Source: Scytonema sp045865695
GTDB lineage: Bacteria > Cyanobacteriota > Cyanobacteriia > Cyanobacteriales > Nostocaceae
DNA length: 64,000 nt
Direction of reading: 5' to 3'
NCBI RefSeq assembly: GCF_045865695.1
Contig: NZ_BAACAP010000195.1
Coordinates: 1 to 64,000, forward strand
Shown: in pieces, positions 1-8,214 of the stretch
How the letters are laid out: each line of letters opens with the position of its first letter
Position numbering within the stretch: position 1 is the stretch's first letter
The notes under the pieces: model-generated
The model's input: the letters and a program-made list of their open reading frames with translations, nothing else
Told to the model about the DNA's origin: nothing
Database searches by the model: none
Position numbers and translations under genes: made by a program

Positions 1-1
1 C

Positions 2-217
2 CTGCATATTTTGAAAAAGTTTTCTCAATTGATTGAGGAAATTGATAATAATTATACTGACCTCAGCGATCTGGAACGGTTAAGTAAATATTGTGAGGCG
101 CTACAACAAGCTTATCAGGTATTTCTCTCTTCAACACCTCAAGAACAAAAGCTGTTCAAAGTGTTTAATGAGAAGCCAAAAAATGTAGTTACGCTGACAG
201 AAATCACTTCTGATTAG
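2..217 (+). CDS. nifW: NifW, C-terminal part (window starts inside the gene)
   Basis: Only the last 71 codons are present; the frame is open back to base 2 and reads LHILKKFSQ, the conserved middle of NifW (nitrogenase stabilising/protective protein), followed by a segment ending VVTLTEITSD. NifW is a small protein (about 105 residues) thought to protect or help mature the MoFe protein. An apparent TTG start at 11 is internal. The stop (215-217) overlaps the Shine-Dalgarno sequence of hesA (AGGAGG, 216-221), so the two genes are almost certainly co-transcribed. The order nifW-hesA-hesB-fdxH is that of heterocystous cyanobacteria. Identification rests on remembered family sequence plus context. 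Confidence 0.85.
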   Translation: MHILKKFSQLIEEIDNNYTDLSDLERLSKYCEALQQAYQVFLSSTPQEQKLFKVFNEKPKNVVTLTEITSD

Positions 218-227
218 GAGGTAAAAA

Positions 228-1025
228 GTGATAAACCTAACGCCTACCGAATTAGAACGCTATAGTCGCCAAATGATGCTTCCTAATTTTGGAGAAACAG
301 CACAGAAGCGCCTCAAGTCAGCGACAGTTCTGGTTACGGGTGTAGGAGGATTAGGCGGTACGGCGGCGCTATACCTTGCAGTAGCTGGCGTTGGGCGACT
401 AATTCTTGTTCGTGGTGGAGATCTGCGACTTGACGATATGAATCGTCAGATTCTTATGACTGATGATTGGGTAGGTAAGCCAAGAGTATTCAAAGCAAAA
501 GAAACTCTGGAAGCTATCAATTCTGATGTCGTTATAGAAGCAGTGCATGAATATGTTACTCCGGAAAATGTTGATTCCTTAGTACAATCAGCTGATATGG
601 CTCTTGATTGCGCTCATAACTTTACAGAGCGCGATCTGCTGAATGCAGCTTGCGTGCGCTGGCGTAAGCCTATGGTGGAAGCAGCAATGGATGGAATGGA
701 GGCATATCTTACAACGATTATTCCCGGTGTGACTCCTTGTTTGTCTTGCTTGTTCCCTGAAAAGCCTGATTGGGACAGACGCGGTTTTTCAGTTCTAGGT
801 GCTGTTTCTGGCACTCTGGCTTGTTTGACTGCACTAGAAGCTATCAAGTTGATCACTGGGTTAAGTCAGCCTCTGTTATCTCAATTGCTCACCATAGACT
901 TATCTCGGATGGAGTTTGCTAAACGTCGTTCTTATCGCGATCGCTCCTGTCCGGTTTGTGGTAACAATGCGCCTTGGAGATACTCACAACCTACGCCGAT
1001 GGAAACATTAACGGTCGATCGTTAA
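228..1025 (+). CDS. hesA: HesA, ThiF/MoeB-family nif-associated adenylyltransferase
   Basis: A 265-residue protein of the E1-like ThiF/MoeB/HesA superfamily. The nucleotide-binding loop GVGGLGG lies at residues 38-44. Two Cys pairs, C171-x2-C174 and C241-x2-C244, form the usual zinc site. HesA is needed for full nitrogenase activity and is thought to act in Fe-S or molybdenum cofactor assembly, probably by adenylating a carrier; its exact substrate is not established. GTG start at 228, six bases after a perfect AGGAGG. Second gene of the nifW-hesA-hesB-fdxH operon; full length for the family. Confidence 0.93.
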   Translation: MINLTPTELERYSRQMMLPNFGETAQKRLKSATVLVTGVGGLGGTAALYLAVAGVGRLILVRGGDLRLDDMNRQILMTDDWVGKPRVFKAKETLEAINSDVVIEAVHEYVTPENVDSLVQSADMALDCAHNFTERDLLNAACVRWRKPMVEAAMDGMEAYLTTIIPGVTPCLSCLFPEKPDWDRRGFSVLGAVSGTLACLTALEAIKLITGLSQPLLSQLLTIDLSRMEFAKRRSYRDRSCPVCGNNAPWRYSQPTPMETLTVDR

Positions 1026-1111
1026 TGGCTAATTGTTAATGGCAATAACGCAATTAGCAACTAACAACTAACAACTAACAATTAGCTATTAGCAATTGAG
1101 GAGAATATTCA
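1026..1111 (+). repeat. Degenerate heptamer-type short tandem repeats between hesA and hesB
   Basis: The spacer is built from variants of TTAGCAA/CTAACAA/TTAATGG and ends in a good ribosome binding site (GAGGAGAA) before the hesB ATG. Such STRRs are typical of filamentous cyanobacteria; no gene is present. Confidence 0.6.
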
Positions 1112-1483
1112 ATGACTGTGACTTTGACAGAAAAAGCAGAATTTCACCTACGAACATTACTGCGAGGTTCTAATCCCGAAACAACTACTCCAACTAAAGG
1201 CATCCGCATTTCTATCAAAGATGGTGGTTGCAGTGGCTATGAGTATGCAATGGAAATTACTAGTAAGCCGCAATCAGACGATGTAGTAAGCCAAGAAGGT
1301 AAAGTGCTTATTTACGTTGATGCCAAAAGTGCGCCGTTGCTGGAAGGAATGATTGTTGATTTTGTGGATGGGGTGATGGAAAGCGGCTTTAAGTTTATCA
1401 ACCCCAATGCCACAGAAACTTGTGGTTGTGGAAAGTCCTTCAAAACAGTTGACTGCCCATCTGCAGGTACACCCTGTAAATAA
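1112..1483 (+). CDS. hesB: HesB, nif-type A-type Fe-S carrier (IscA/SufA family)
   Basis: 123 residues with the family signature: C40 in GGCSGYEY and the paired cysteines C104 and C106 in the CGCG motif. These three cysteines bind a labile [2Fe-2S]/[4Fe-4S] cluster for transfer to apoproteins. The position between hesA and fdxH marks it as the nitrogen-fixation-specific paralogue, supplying clusters to nitrogenase or FdxH. A short extra tail after the CGCG motif carries two further cysteines (KTVDCPSAGTPCK). ATG at 1112 is preceded by GAGGAG. Nothing appears damaged. Confidence 0.93.
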   Translation: MTVTLTEKAEFHLRTLLRGSNPETTTPTKGIRISIKDGGCSGYEYAMEITSKPQSDDVVSQEGKVLIYVDAKSAPLLEGMIVDFVDGVMESGFKFINPNATETCGCGKSFKTVDCPSAGTPCK

Positions 1484-1564
1484 TTCGTAATTATGAATTA
1501 TGAATTGGCAAACACCCTTGAAGCCATAAAACCATTGTGTACCGAGAGTGCGAGGATTTGGAAA

Positions 1565-1864
1565 ATGGCTACTTATCAAGTTAGACTGATCAGCAAGAAA
1601 GAAAATCTCGATACCACAATTGAAGTCGATGAAGAAACTACTATTCTAGACGCAGCAGGAGAACAAGGTATTGATTTGCCTTTCTCTTGTCACTCCGGTG
1701 CTTGCTCTAGCTGCGTTGGAAAAGTTGTTGAAGGTGAAATCGACCAATCCGATCAAACATTCTTGGATGACGAGCAAGTAGGACAAGGGTTTGCATTGCT
1801 TTGCGTAACTTACCCACGTTCTAACTGCACAATTAAGACTCACCAAGAGCCTTATTTAGTATAG
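1565..1864 (+). CDS. fdxH: Heterocyst-type [2Fe-2S] ferredoxin FdxH
   Basis: A 99-residue plant-type ferredoxin starting MATYQVRLIS; C42, C47, C50 and C80 ligate the [2Fe-2S] cluster (motif C-x4-C-x2-C). It ends HQEPYLV, as in known FdxH proteins. FdxH donates electrons to nitrogenase reductase (NifH) in heterocysts. An in-frame ATG 24 codons upstream (1493) exists, but its extension does not resemble ferredoxin and the family starts at MATYQ, so 1565 is chosen. Last gene of the nif operon; a strong hairpin follows at 1929. Confidence 0.95.
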   Translation: MATYQVRLISKKENLDTTIEVDEETTILDAAGEQGIDLPFSCHSGACSSCVGKVVEGEIDQSDQTFLDDEQVGQGFALLCVTYPRSNCTIKTHQEPYLV

Positions 1865-1928
1865 ACCTCCACCTCGTTCCTAGGCTTCGCTTGGGAATAC
1901 CTTTGAGCCGAGGCTCCTTACCATACCA

Positions 1929-1960
1929 GCTGCCCGACTTCAAGGAAGAAGTCGGGCAGC
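1929..1960 (+). terminator. Perfect 13-bp hairpin after fdxH
   Basis: The arms at 1929-1941 and 1948-1960 are perfect complements (GCTGCCCGACTTC and its reverse) with a 6-base loop. There is no T-run right after it. Related hairpins occur at 8991-9023 and 48439-48471, so this is a dispersed palindrome that probably also ends transcription of the nif operon. Confidence 0.6.
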
Positions 1961-2342
1961 TATACCAACTTAAATAAATCTAAAAAGGAAGAAGGAAAAA
2001 GGTAAAATAATTACCTTTTTCCTAACGCCTTTGTCTAAATGCTCATCTCATATCCAAATAGGAAAATCGTCTTTTGATAGCGGGCGATCGCTAACTTTTA
2101 TACTGTATTTTTTGTTTTTTTATTCTAACAAAATCATACTAACTCCCCACCTCAACTTTCGTCTTCCGTAAATTTACTAGAATAGCTAATAAAAGAATTC
2201 TGTAAATTCACGTGAACTCTAGTTTGTATTGGGGCTTCAACGTGTAATTATAAAGCTTCTCTCATTCACATACCTAATTTTAAAACACTGGTATAATTTA
2301 CCTGCTAATAGGATTCTTTGTACGAGCAGAGAAATTATTTAT
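1961..2342. other. Intergenic, no gene seen
   Basis: A/T-rich spacer between the nif operon and a MITE-like repeat. It contains one GCGATCGC site (near 2085) and a second weak imperfect hairpin of AAAAGGTAAA type near 1985-2020. No coding potential or RNA recognised. Confidence 0.5.
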
Positions 2343-2555
2343 GGGACTTCCAAATAAAAAAATATTCAACTTTTTCTTGTGGTGCGAAGAGCAGCGCCGT
2401 GCGGAGAGCAGTGCGTTGCGGGGGTTCCAAGCGTTGAAGCAACTGCGGAGGGTTCCAAGCGTTGAGGCGATTGCGGGGCGTCCCGCCCGCCACCAGTATA
2501 AGACGGGCGAGGACGCCCGTCCCACAAGATGGATAATTTATTTCTTGGAAATCCC
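2343..2555. mobile_element. MITE-like element, about 213 bp
   Basis: The ends are near-perfect inverted repeats: GGGACTTCCAA at 2343-2353 and TTGGAAATCCC at 2545-2555, one mismatch. Inside are G/C-rich pieces (GACGGGCGAGGACGCCCGTC palindrome near 2502-2521) unlike the surrounding A/T-rich DNA. The same sequence occurs in reverse order at 55418-55641, and partial versions at 8431-8461 and 9061-9165. It has no protein of its own; open frames crossing it are not believed. Confidence 0.7.
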
Positions 2556-2603
2556 TATACAATTAAAATTTATGATTTAGTTATACGTTATTCTGGGTTG
2601 CTT

Positions 2604-3257
2604 ATGTCAGGCTCAAACAGCGATCGCTCTCAAGAAGTTTTTGAGCGCAAATGGTCTACTTATTATAATGCTGTTGTGGGTCGTCCTCCGCGAGAAACCT
2701 TGTTGACAGCGCTTGGAAATTTTGAATTGGAAAGACTTGAAGATAGTATAACAAATACTTGTGTATCAAAATTTGCAGTCGATCTGGGTTGTGGAGAAGG
2801 AAGAGATACAGTAGAACTTTTACACCACGGTTGGCGGGTTTTAGCTATTGATGGTGAAGCAGAAGCAATTACAAGATTACTGGAACGTCTCGACAGCGAT
2901 GGTCAACTTTTAGAAACCCTAATAAGCCGCTTTGAATGTGTGACTTTACCAAAATCGGTAGACATGGTAAACGCTAGTTTTTCTCTACCATTTTGCTTGC
3001 CAGAACATTTCCCTGAACTATGGAAAAAAATCACTTTATCCTTAAGAGAGGGAGGTCGGTTTTGCGGACAATTGTTTGGCGAGCGCGATTCTTGGGCAAT
3101 TTTTCCAACAATTACCCATCACACTCGCCAACAAGTAGAAGTATTACTCCAACCTTTTGAAATAGAGATGTTAGAGGAAGAAGAGCACCCTGGAAAAACT
3201 GCTATCGGAGAAGATAAATATTGGCATCTTTTTCATATTGTTGCTCGGAAAAAATGA
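2604..3257 (+). CDS. Class I SAM-dependent methyltransferase (TehB-like)
   Basis: 217 residues from the ATG at 2604. The SAM-binding motif I reads VDLGCGEGRD, followed by an acidic strand end (VLAIDGE) and a C-terminal Rossmann half. The overall form resembles small TehB/methyltransferase-domain-25-type enzymes; the substrate is unknown. The frame is open back to 2529, but that extension lies in the end of the MITE, so the ATG at 2604 (MSGSNSDRS) is preferred. Single gene, transcribed away from the element; the next gene is convergent. Confidence 0.75.
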   Translation: MSGSNSDRSQEVFERKWSTYYNAVVGRPPRETLLTALGNFELERLEDSITNTCVSKFAVDLGCGEGRDTVELLHHGWRVLAIDGEAEAITRLLERLDSDGQLLETLISRFECVTLPKSVDMVNASFSLPFCLPEHFPELWKKITLSLREGGRFCGQLFGERDSWAIFPTITHHTRQQVEVLLQPFEIEMLEEEEHPGKTAIGEDKYWHLFHIVARKK

Positions 3258-3292
3258 AAGCAGGTCATCTTATTGTACATATTGTGACACAT

Positions 3293-3390
3293 TTTGTGGT
3301 GCGGGCGTCCTCGCCCGCCTCTAATTAATACCGGGCAAGATGCCCTGACCACAGAAGCATTAATACCGGGCAAGATGCCCGGACCACAAA
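3293..3390. repeat. Palindromic G/C-rich repeat cluster between convergent genes
   Basis: The outer ends TTTGTGGT (from 3293) and ACCACAAA (to about 3390) are inverted. Between them are a GCGGGCGTCCTCGCCCGC palindrome and two tandem 27-base units beginning TAATACCGGGCAAGATGCCC (3327 and 3360). It shares vocabulary with the MITE at 2343 and could fold as a bidirectional terminator. Confidence 0.55.
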
Positions 3391-3403
3391 GAAATCAAAA
3401 GTT

Positions 3404-4156
3404 TTACCGTCCTGTATCTGGTGACGGACGAACCGTTCCCGTACCAGGAGTATTCGTAGTAGGTCTTTGAGTACCAGGTGTCATCCTGCTAGGAGAAGTT
3501 CCGGAACTAGAACCAGAATCACCTGAGTTTCCCACCATACTCTGTGCCATTTTTAGGTGATTCTCAATAATAGGTGCAGTTTTAGTAGCAAAGGCTTTTA
3601 AATCAGAGTTTGACGAGTTAGCAATGTAGTTTCGGTAATTATCGAGAGTTTTAGTGTGAGCTGTCACCTGCAGTTGCATATATGTATTGTCAAAGTTTGT
3701 ATCAACCGCCTTCGTAAGTTGCGTCAATAAGGATGCATTTGCTTGACCTATAGTTGTTGGTAGTTTATAACCCTTCTGTTGAGCTATACTGCTTAACTGT
3801 TTGCTCGAATTTCTGTGCTCATTAATCATGTGTTGTGCATATTTCTTCACTTCAGGGCTTTTTGCACGTTGAAGAGCTAGTTGACTTGTCTGGATCTCAA
3901 ACTGGTCACTTTCTCCTGCCTGAGTCACAAATTTTTGGTCTATGTTAGCTTGGTTACCAGTACGATTTGTAGAGTTAGGAGCAGGGCTTGGCTTACTTGG
4001 AGTATTTTGAGCAAGGATAGACCGATTGGAGTTATGAGAAGTATTAGGGTTAATGTTGGCTTGTCCTATGGTGGGAAAAGCAATAACAGCACTTATGCCA
4101 GCAACTCCCAGAAAGCTGCCAATAAAATTTTTGATGGAGTGTGTTCTATTGTGCAT
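3404..4156 (-). CDS. Secreted DUF4142-domain protein
   Basis: About 250 residues. An N-terminal hydrophobic signal-like segment (FIGSFLGVAGISAVIAFP) precedes a Ser/Asn/Pro-rich linker, then an all-helical DUF4142 domain (FVTQAGESDQFEIQTSQLAL through ENHLKMAQSM, including KKYAQHMINEH), then a Gly/Ser/Pro/Thr-rich tail. DUF4142 proteins are ferritin-like helical bundles exported to the periplasm or envelope; function is unknown. The start at 4156 (MHNRTHS) is chosen over a GTG four codons upstream; neither has a strong ribosome site. Confidence 0.72.
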   Translation of the reverse strand: MHNRTHSIKNFIGSFLGVAGISAVIAFPTIGQANINPNTSHNSNRSILAQNTPSKPSPAPNSTNRTGNQANIDQKFVTQAGESDQFEIQTSQLALQRAKSPEVKKYAQHMINEHRNSSKQLSSIAQQKGYKLPTTIGQANASLLTQLTKAVDTNFDNTYMQLQVTAHTKTLDNYRNYIANSSNSDLKAFATKTAPIIENHLKMAQSMVGNSGDSGSSSGTSPSRMTPGTQRPTTNTPGTGTVRPSPDTGR

Positions 4157-4542
4157 AGTTATTACCACTTAAGTAGGTGTTGACTTCACTGATGAAAAGG
4201 TATCTAGTATTTTTGTTTTCTTCTTCTATCTTCGGAGTAAAGTCGCTTTCCGTCTATGGAGTGAATAATTGATTATTATACTTACTACGGATTGCTTCAT
4301 TTTCAATAGGAAATAATTTGGTGCTAAGTCATATAAATTACTTTTTTTATTGAGATTTTTTCTAACCAATTATTTTTTGAGAAAATAATATTTTAAAATT
4401 TATGTAAAAATGTGAAATAAGACCAATTGGAAAAAACAATGAGACTGATTATTGGATGAAACTAATTCTAAGCAAGGCTTTCTGAATCCAAAATCTAAAA
4501 TCCACGCATGGTATAAGTACGATAGAAAGTGAAAAATCAAAA

Positions 4543-5013
4543 ATGAGTATGCAGTCTTCTTTAAGTGAAACGACTCGTCAATGGATGATAGCAAAAGGAT
4601 ACAGCACTCAGAATTTGGATAGCCGTGGAGAAAATGGTGACACAGCTTTAATGAAAGCGACTAGGGAAGGATCTGAATCAGTTGTTAAAGACTTGATTAA
4701 TGCTGGTGTAGATCTAAATTCTAGAAACAATGATGGAAATAATGCTTTGTGGTTTGCTTGTTTTGGCGATCGCTATCAATTAATTGAGTTGTTACTATCT
4801 GTAAAAATTGATATTAACAATCAAAATGATAACGGTGCAACTGTCTTAATGTATGCAGCCTCAGCCGGAAATACAGAAGTTGTCAAGTTGCTTTTGACAC
4901 ATAATCCAAATCTAGATCTAAAAAATTTAGATGATTATAAAGCTATAGATTTTGCCAGTAATGTAGAAGTTCTGAGAATTTTAAAAAATGCTAATCAGCA
5001 AAACAGTAGGTAA
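4543..5013 (+). CDS. Ankyrin-repeat protein
   Basis: 156 residues with about three to four ankyrin repeats: GDTALMKATREGSESVVKDL, NNALWFACFGDRYQLIELLL, GATVLMYAASAGNTEVVKLL, and a degenerate last one (DYKAIDFASN). No signal peptide or membrane segment, so it is probably a cytoplasmic protein-interaction scaffold. Its last 26 bases overlap the start of the SagB-like gene, indicating translational coupling and suggesting that the partner is that oxidoreductase or its substrate. Confidence 0.82.
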   Translation: MSMQSSLSETTRQWMIAKGYSTQNLDSRGENGDTALMKATREGSESVVKDLINAGVDLNSRNNDGNNALWFACFGDRYQLIELLLSVKIDINNQNDNGATVLMYAASAGNTEVVKLLLTHNPNLDLKNLDDYKAIDFASNVEVLRILKNANQQNSR

Positions 5014-6089
5014 GAGTTACCACGACGCTACAAAACATTCATATGTTTCAGTGCTGACAAATCCAAATTATGTCGAGATTTACGTCCAGATTCGGGAAAT
5101 TGAAGGGATAATTGATGGGAGCTATCATCTTGAAGTTGCCAATCATTGTCTAACTCTTATTTATGAATTGATTAATGATGGATTAGAAAGTTATATTTCA
5201 CCTGATAATAGTATCAATGGATTCATTTTTTTAATCAGTTGCGTTTATTATAGGTCTAGTTGGAAATATCAAGACAGAGGTGTGAGGTACTGCTTTCTAG
5301 ATAGCGGTCATCATTTAGGTGCGATTGCAGCCTCGGCTTACGTTCGCGATAGAAATGTCCAACTTATTTTTGATTCTGATAGACTCGCTCTCAATTTAGA
5401 CTTAGGCTTTGAGAATAAAGAGTTTATTACAGCTTGTGCCATTTCTGGTGAGTTCCAAACCAAAAAAGTCAGACGTCTCAGGCTAAAAGTTCCTTTTGTC
5501 TGCGGAACTGATTATTTTGAAGCCAGTAAATTTATTGAAGATGGCTATATAGAAACTGCTTTGCAGGCAAGTCCCCAAAAGCAACTCGAATATCCGCAGT
5601 TCAGCTTTGATAAGGAAAAGTTTTTCCGAACTGTTTGGAATAGGCGTTCTTGCCGACGTTTTCTTAAAGGATCTATCTGGTGCAAGCGTTTTCTGTAGGA
5701 TTTTGCAGGAAGTGGAAAAAGCAATACCAACAGAAAATATTGAGGAGATAGAAATTTATTCTGTTGTTAACAGGGTTGAAGGAATATCGCCGGGGTTATA
5801 CTACCAAAATCACAGAATAAAAGAAGGTGATTTTAGTGACAAGGTAGGATACTTGTGTGTAAATCAAGCTCTTGCTAAAGATAGTGCTGTAACTTTGTTT
5901 CTCGTGTCTAATTACAGGAACTATCAAACTGCAATGCAAATTGCTGGATTTTTAGGGCAAAGAGTCTATTTATTTAGCAATTATTGGGAAGGTGGGTGTA
6001 GTGGTATTGGCGCTTTCTATGATGACGAAACTAGCGATTTCTTAGAAACGAAAAAAGATATTCTCTACACATTGGTAATTGGTCAATAA
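4988..6089 (+). pseudogene. SagB/ThcOx-type nitroreductase-family oxidoreductase, frameshifted
   Basis: The 5' part (4988-5698, starting MLISKTVGKSYHDATKHSY) has the N-terminal SagB signature YHxATKHS and runs to WNRRSCRRFLKGSI, the FMN-binding RRSCR strand. It then leaves frame and stops at 5696-5698. The 3' part continues one frame over from about 5675 (ASVFCRILQEVEKAIPT) with VEGISPGLYYQ, AGFLGQRVYLF and CSGIGAFYDDE, all typical of the C-terminal nitroreductase half. A single-base change near 5672-5680 would restore a protein of about 366 residues. SagB enzymes use FMN to oxidise azoline rings in modified peptides, but many cyanobacterial relatives have no known substrate. It could be a true pseudogene, a sequencing error, or a programmed shift. 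Confidence 0.8.
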
Positions 6090-6114
6090 ATGAAACAATC
6101 AAGGAATAAGGAAG

Positions 6115-6486
6115 ATGAAGAGAAAGCATTTCTACCACGAGGATGATTCGCATCCCGTTCAATTAACATCAGCAGATATTATTTTACGTCAGCAACTAGA
6201 ATATTCTATTAGTAGATATTTTTATGAAGGATGCGATCGCACTATCCAAGATTTACTAGCTGCTTGTAGGTGGTATGTCACTTCTCAGACAAATGGCTTG
6301 ACCTTAGTTATCGAATGTCAGGATCAAATCACAAATTGGCGAATTTTGCAACAGCTAACAAATATGGCAGAATTACTACACAAAGTTGTTAGTAGTGCTA
6401 AGATTCGCGTTTGTGCTCCAAAAGGACAGGGAATGCCTTTTGAAATGAGAGTTGACGAGCTATCTGTTTATCGGAATAGGGCATAG
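6115..6486 (+). CDS. Hypothetical protein, third gene of the ankyrin/SagB group
   Basis: 123 residues starting MKRKHFYHEDD; soluble, mixed helix/strand, no family recognised. A central amphipathic region (WRILQQLTNMAELLHKVV) and a C-terminal strand-rich part (IRVCAPKGQGMPFEMRVDEL) are the visible features. ATG preceded by AGGAAGATG-type purines. It begins 25 bases after the SagB-like frame ends, so it probably belongs to the same transcript. The frame appears intact and its codon use is ordinary for the genome. Confidence 0.65.
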   Translation: MKRKHFYHEDDSHPVQLTSADIILRQQLEYSISRYFYEGCDRTIQDLLAACRWYVTSQTNGLTLVIECQDQITNWRILQQLTNMAELLHKVVSSAKIRVCAPKGQGMPFEMRVDELSVYRNRA

Positions 6487-6512
6487 TTAGTTGTTACTAC
6501 TAACCACTATAC

Positions 6513-6532
6513 GGGCGCAATGCCTTGCGCCC
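6513..6532. terminator. GGGCGCAA/TTGCGCCC hairpin between convergent genes
   Basis: Perfect 8-bp stem (6513-6520 and 6525-6532) with a 4-base loop, no T-run. A partial copy of the same sequence occurs near 48486-48510, so it is a dispersed cyanobacterial palindrome that may end transcription from both sides. Confidence 0.45.
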
Positions 6533-6558
6533 CTACTATTTACTAACCACTAACTAAA

Positions 6559-8214
6559 TTAGAATCTGAAATTATAACCTATTCCCAGTACAAGCCCTAC
6601 ATCAGTTTCATCCAGAAAAGCTGCATGGACAGCACCTGTTAATGTAAATTGACGACCTAAAGGTACGTCCACACCTCCAGAAAGGAGCAAACCAACATCA
6701 GCATCATCGCTCGTTTCAATAGCAACACCAGCTCCTATGTAAGGGGCTATACCAAATCTGTTTTCAAAAGCGTCCGCAGATCTTTGAGCAAAGTCGAAGG
6801 AAATAGGAACTAAAACAACAGTGTCATCTCCTATAACGGCTGATGGTCTTACGGAGATGAATCTTGTTAACCCAATTTTGCTGACAACTGCAAAGTTCCC
6901 TTCACTAAGCCCTGAATCGCCACCCAAACCAATATTGCCACCAACTCCAATGTAGCTAGAGACACCACGAGTTGCTCTACCTGGTGTAACACTGTCTCCT
7001 CTACCATTTCCTGGCTTTTGATTTAGACTCACGCCAGATGGAATGAGAACTTGGTTGATAGGATAGATAACACCGTTGCTTGCTTGAACGCCGGACTGAA
7101 TGACACTCGCGTTATTGACCGTGACTTGATTAGTACTCGTATTAACTTTAAGATTGAGAGGTTGACCTTCAGCCGTTTCCAGATTTCCAGTCTTGAGTTC
7201 GTTAGTTGCGATCGTACCGGGAACCACGTGGTATCTTAAAATCTTGATCAGTGTTTCTCTGTTTTCTGGCTGTTGTAACCGCTCTAAAGTGGCTTGAGGC
7301 ACAGCAGCAAATGCTTCATCTGTTGGAGCAAAGACAGTGAAAGGTCCTTGTTGTTGTAGAGTATCCGCTAGACCAGCTGCCTTCAACAAAGAAGTTAAAG
7401 TTGTAAAGGAACCACTAGCTCCAGCAAGAGACACGATATCTTGGTTATTTGTACTACCACCAGATGTCCTACCTACAATATAACTAGCAGCAGCGACATT
7501 ACCAGGAATGGGTTGTAACTGTCCCAATCTCACCAAAGCTTGATATAAATGTGCTGCAGCTTCCGCACGAGTCAGGGCTGTCAAGGGATTGAGCACATTT
7601 ACATTTGGATAGTTGACGACAAGATTAGCTTGTGTGGCAGTTGCGACACCACTCACAGCATAACTGGGAATTGAACTGGCATCTGTATAGTAAGTTGTCA
7701 GAACTTGCTCTGTTGAAGCGTTGCTTGCTGTTAAACCCAAACCACTTGCGAGGGAAATGATTGCTTGTGCTTTAGGAATTCGCTCATTTGGAACAAACAA
7801 GTTTCCTGGGTAACCTGACATAAATCCAGTTTCATATGCTTCTTGAATTGCAGAAGCTCCCCAGTAACCAGAAGGAACGTCTCTAAATCCACCCTGGGGT
7901 AACTGCCTAACAGAGTTCTGGTTAAAAGCTTTTTGAATCATTGCCGCGAATTCAGCACGAGTGACGGGCTGATCGGGTCTGTAAGTACCATCGGGATAGC
8001 CAACAATTACGTTTCTTGTTGCTAGGGCTTCAATAAATGGTTGCGCCCAATAATTGGAGCCAACATCAGGGAAGTTAGTGTTTTGAGCTACAGTTGGAGC
8101 ACTGACCTGTGCTGAAACTGGAGCAGAAATTAATTTGGGAGCTACTGCTACAGTTGCCACTCCTAAAGCAATTACGGCAGCACTTCTTGTTGTCCAATGC
8201 ATCTTTTTATACAT
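6559..8214 (-). CDS. SLH-fasciclin protein with C-terminal outer-membrane-barrel-like region
   Basis: 551 residues. An N-terminal signal segment (ALGVATVAVAPKLISAPVSA) is followed by S-layer homology motifs (NFPDVGSNYWAQPFIEAL, FRDVPSGYWGASAIQEAYE and a weaker third), then a complete FAS1 domain (SFTTLTSLLKAAGL, FTVFAPTDEAFAAVP, ILRYHVVPGTI, VYPINQVLIP-type end; here IYPINQVLIPSG). After a short linker, about 140 residues of alternating Gly/hydrophobic strands end in YNFRF, a terminal-Phe signature of outer-membrane barrels. SLH domains bind peptidoglycan-linked polymers; FAS1 mediates adhesion. Likely an envelope-anchored adhesion or structural protein. Single gene, convergent with the SagB group. 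Confidence 0.85.
   Translation of the reverse strand: MYKKMHWTTRSAAVIALGVATVAVAPKLISAPVSAQVSAPTVAQNTNFPDVGSNYWAQPFIEALATRNVIVGYPDGTYRPDQPVTRAEFAAMIQKAFNQNSVRQLPQGGFRDVPSGYWGASAIQEAYETGFMSGYPGNLFVPNERIPKAQAIISLASGLGLTASNASTEQVLTTYYTDASSIPSYAVSGVATATQANLVVNYPNVNVLNPLTALTRAEAAAHLYQALVRLGQLQPIPGNVAAASYIVGRTSGGSTNNQDIVSLAGASGSFTTLTSLLKAAGLADTLQQQGPFTVFAPTDEAFAAVPQATLERLQQPENRETLIKILRYHVVPGTIATNELKTGNLETAEGQPLNLKVNTSTNQVTVNNASVIQSGVQASNGVIYPINQVLIPSGVSLNQKPGNGRGDSVTPGRATRGVSSYIGVGGNIGLGGDSGLSEGNFAVVSKIGLTRFISVRPSAVIGDDTVVLVPISFDFAQRSADAFENRFGIAPYIGAGVAIETSDDADVGLLLSGGVDVPLGRQFTLTGAVHAAFLDETDVGLVLGIGYNFRF

Noticed and set aside
1493..1564. Longer N-terminus for FdxH
   Set aside because: The 24 extra residues do not resemble ferredoxin and the family start is MATYQV.
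2341..2580. Frames in both directions across the MITE
   Set aside because: Coding likeness comes from the repeat's palindromes; no family and no ribosome site.
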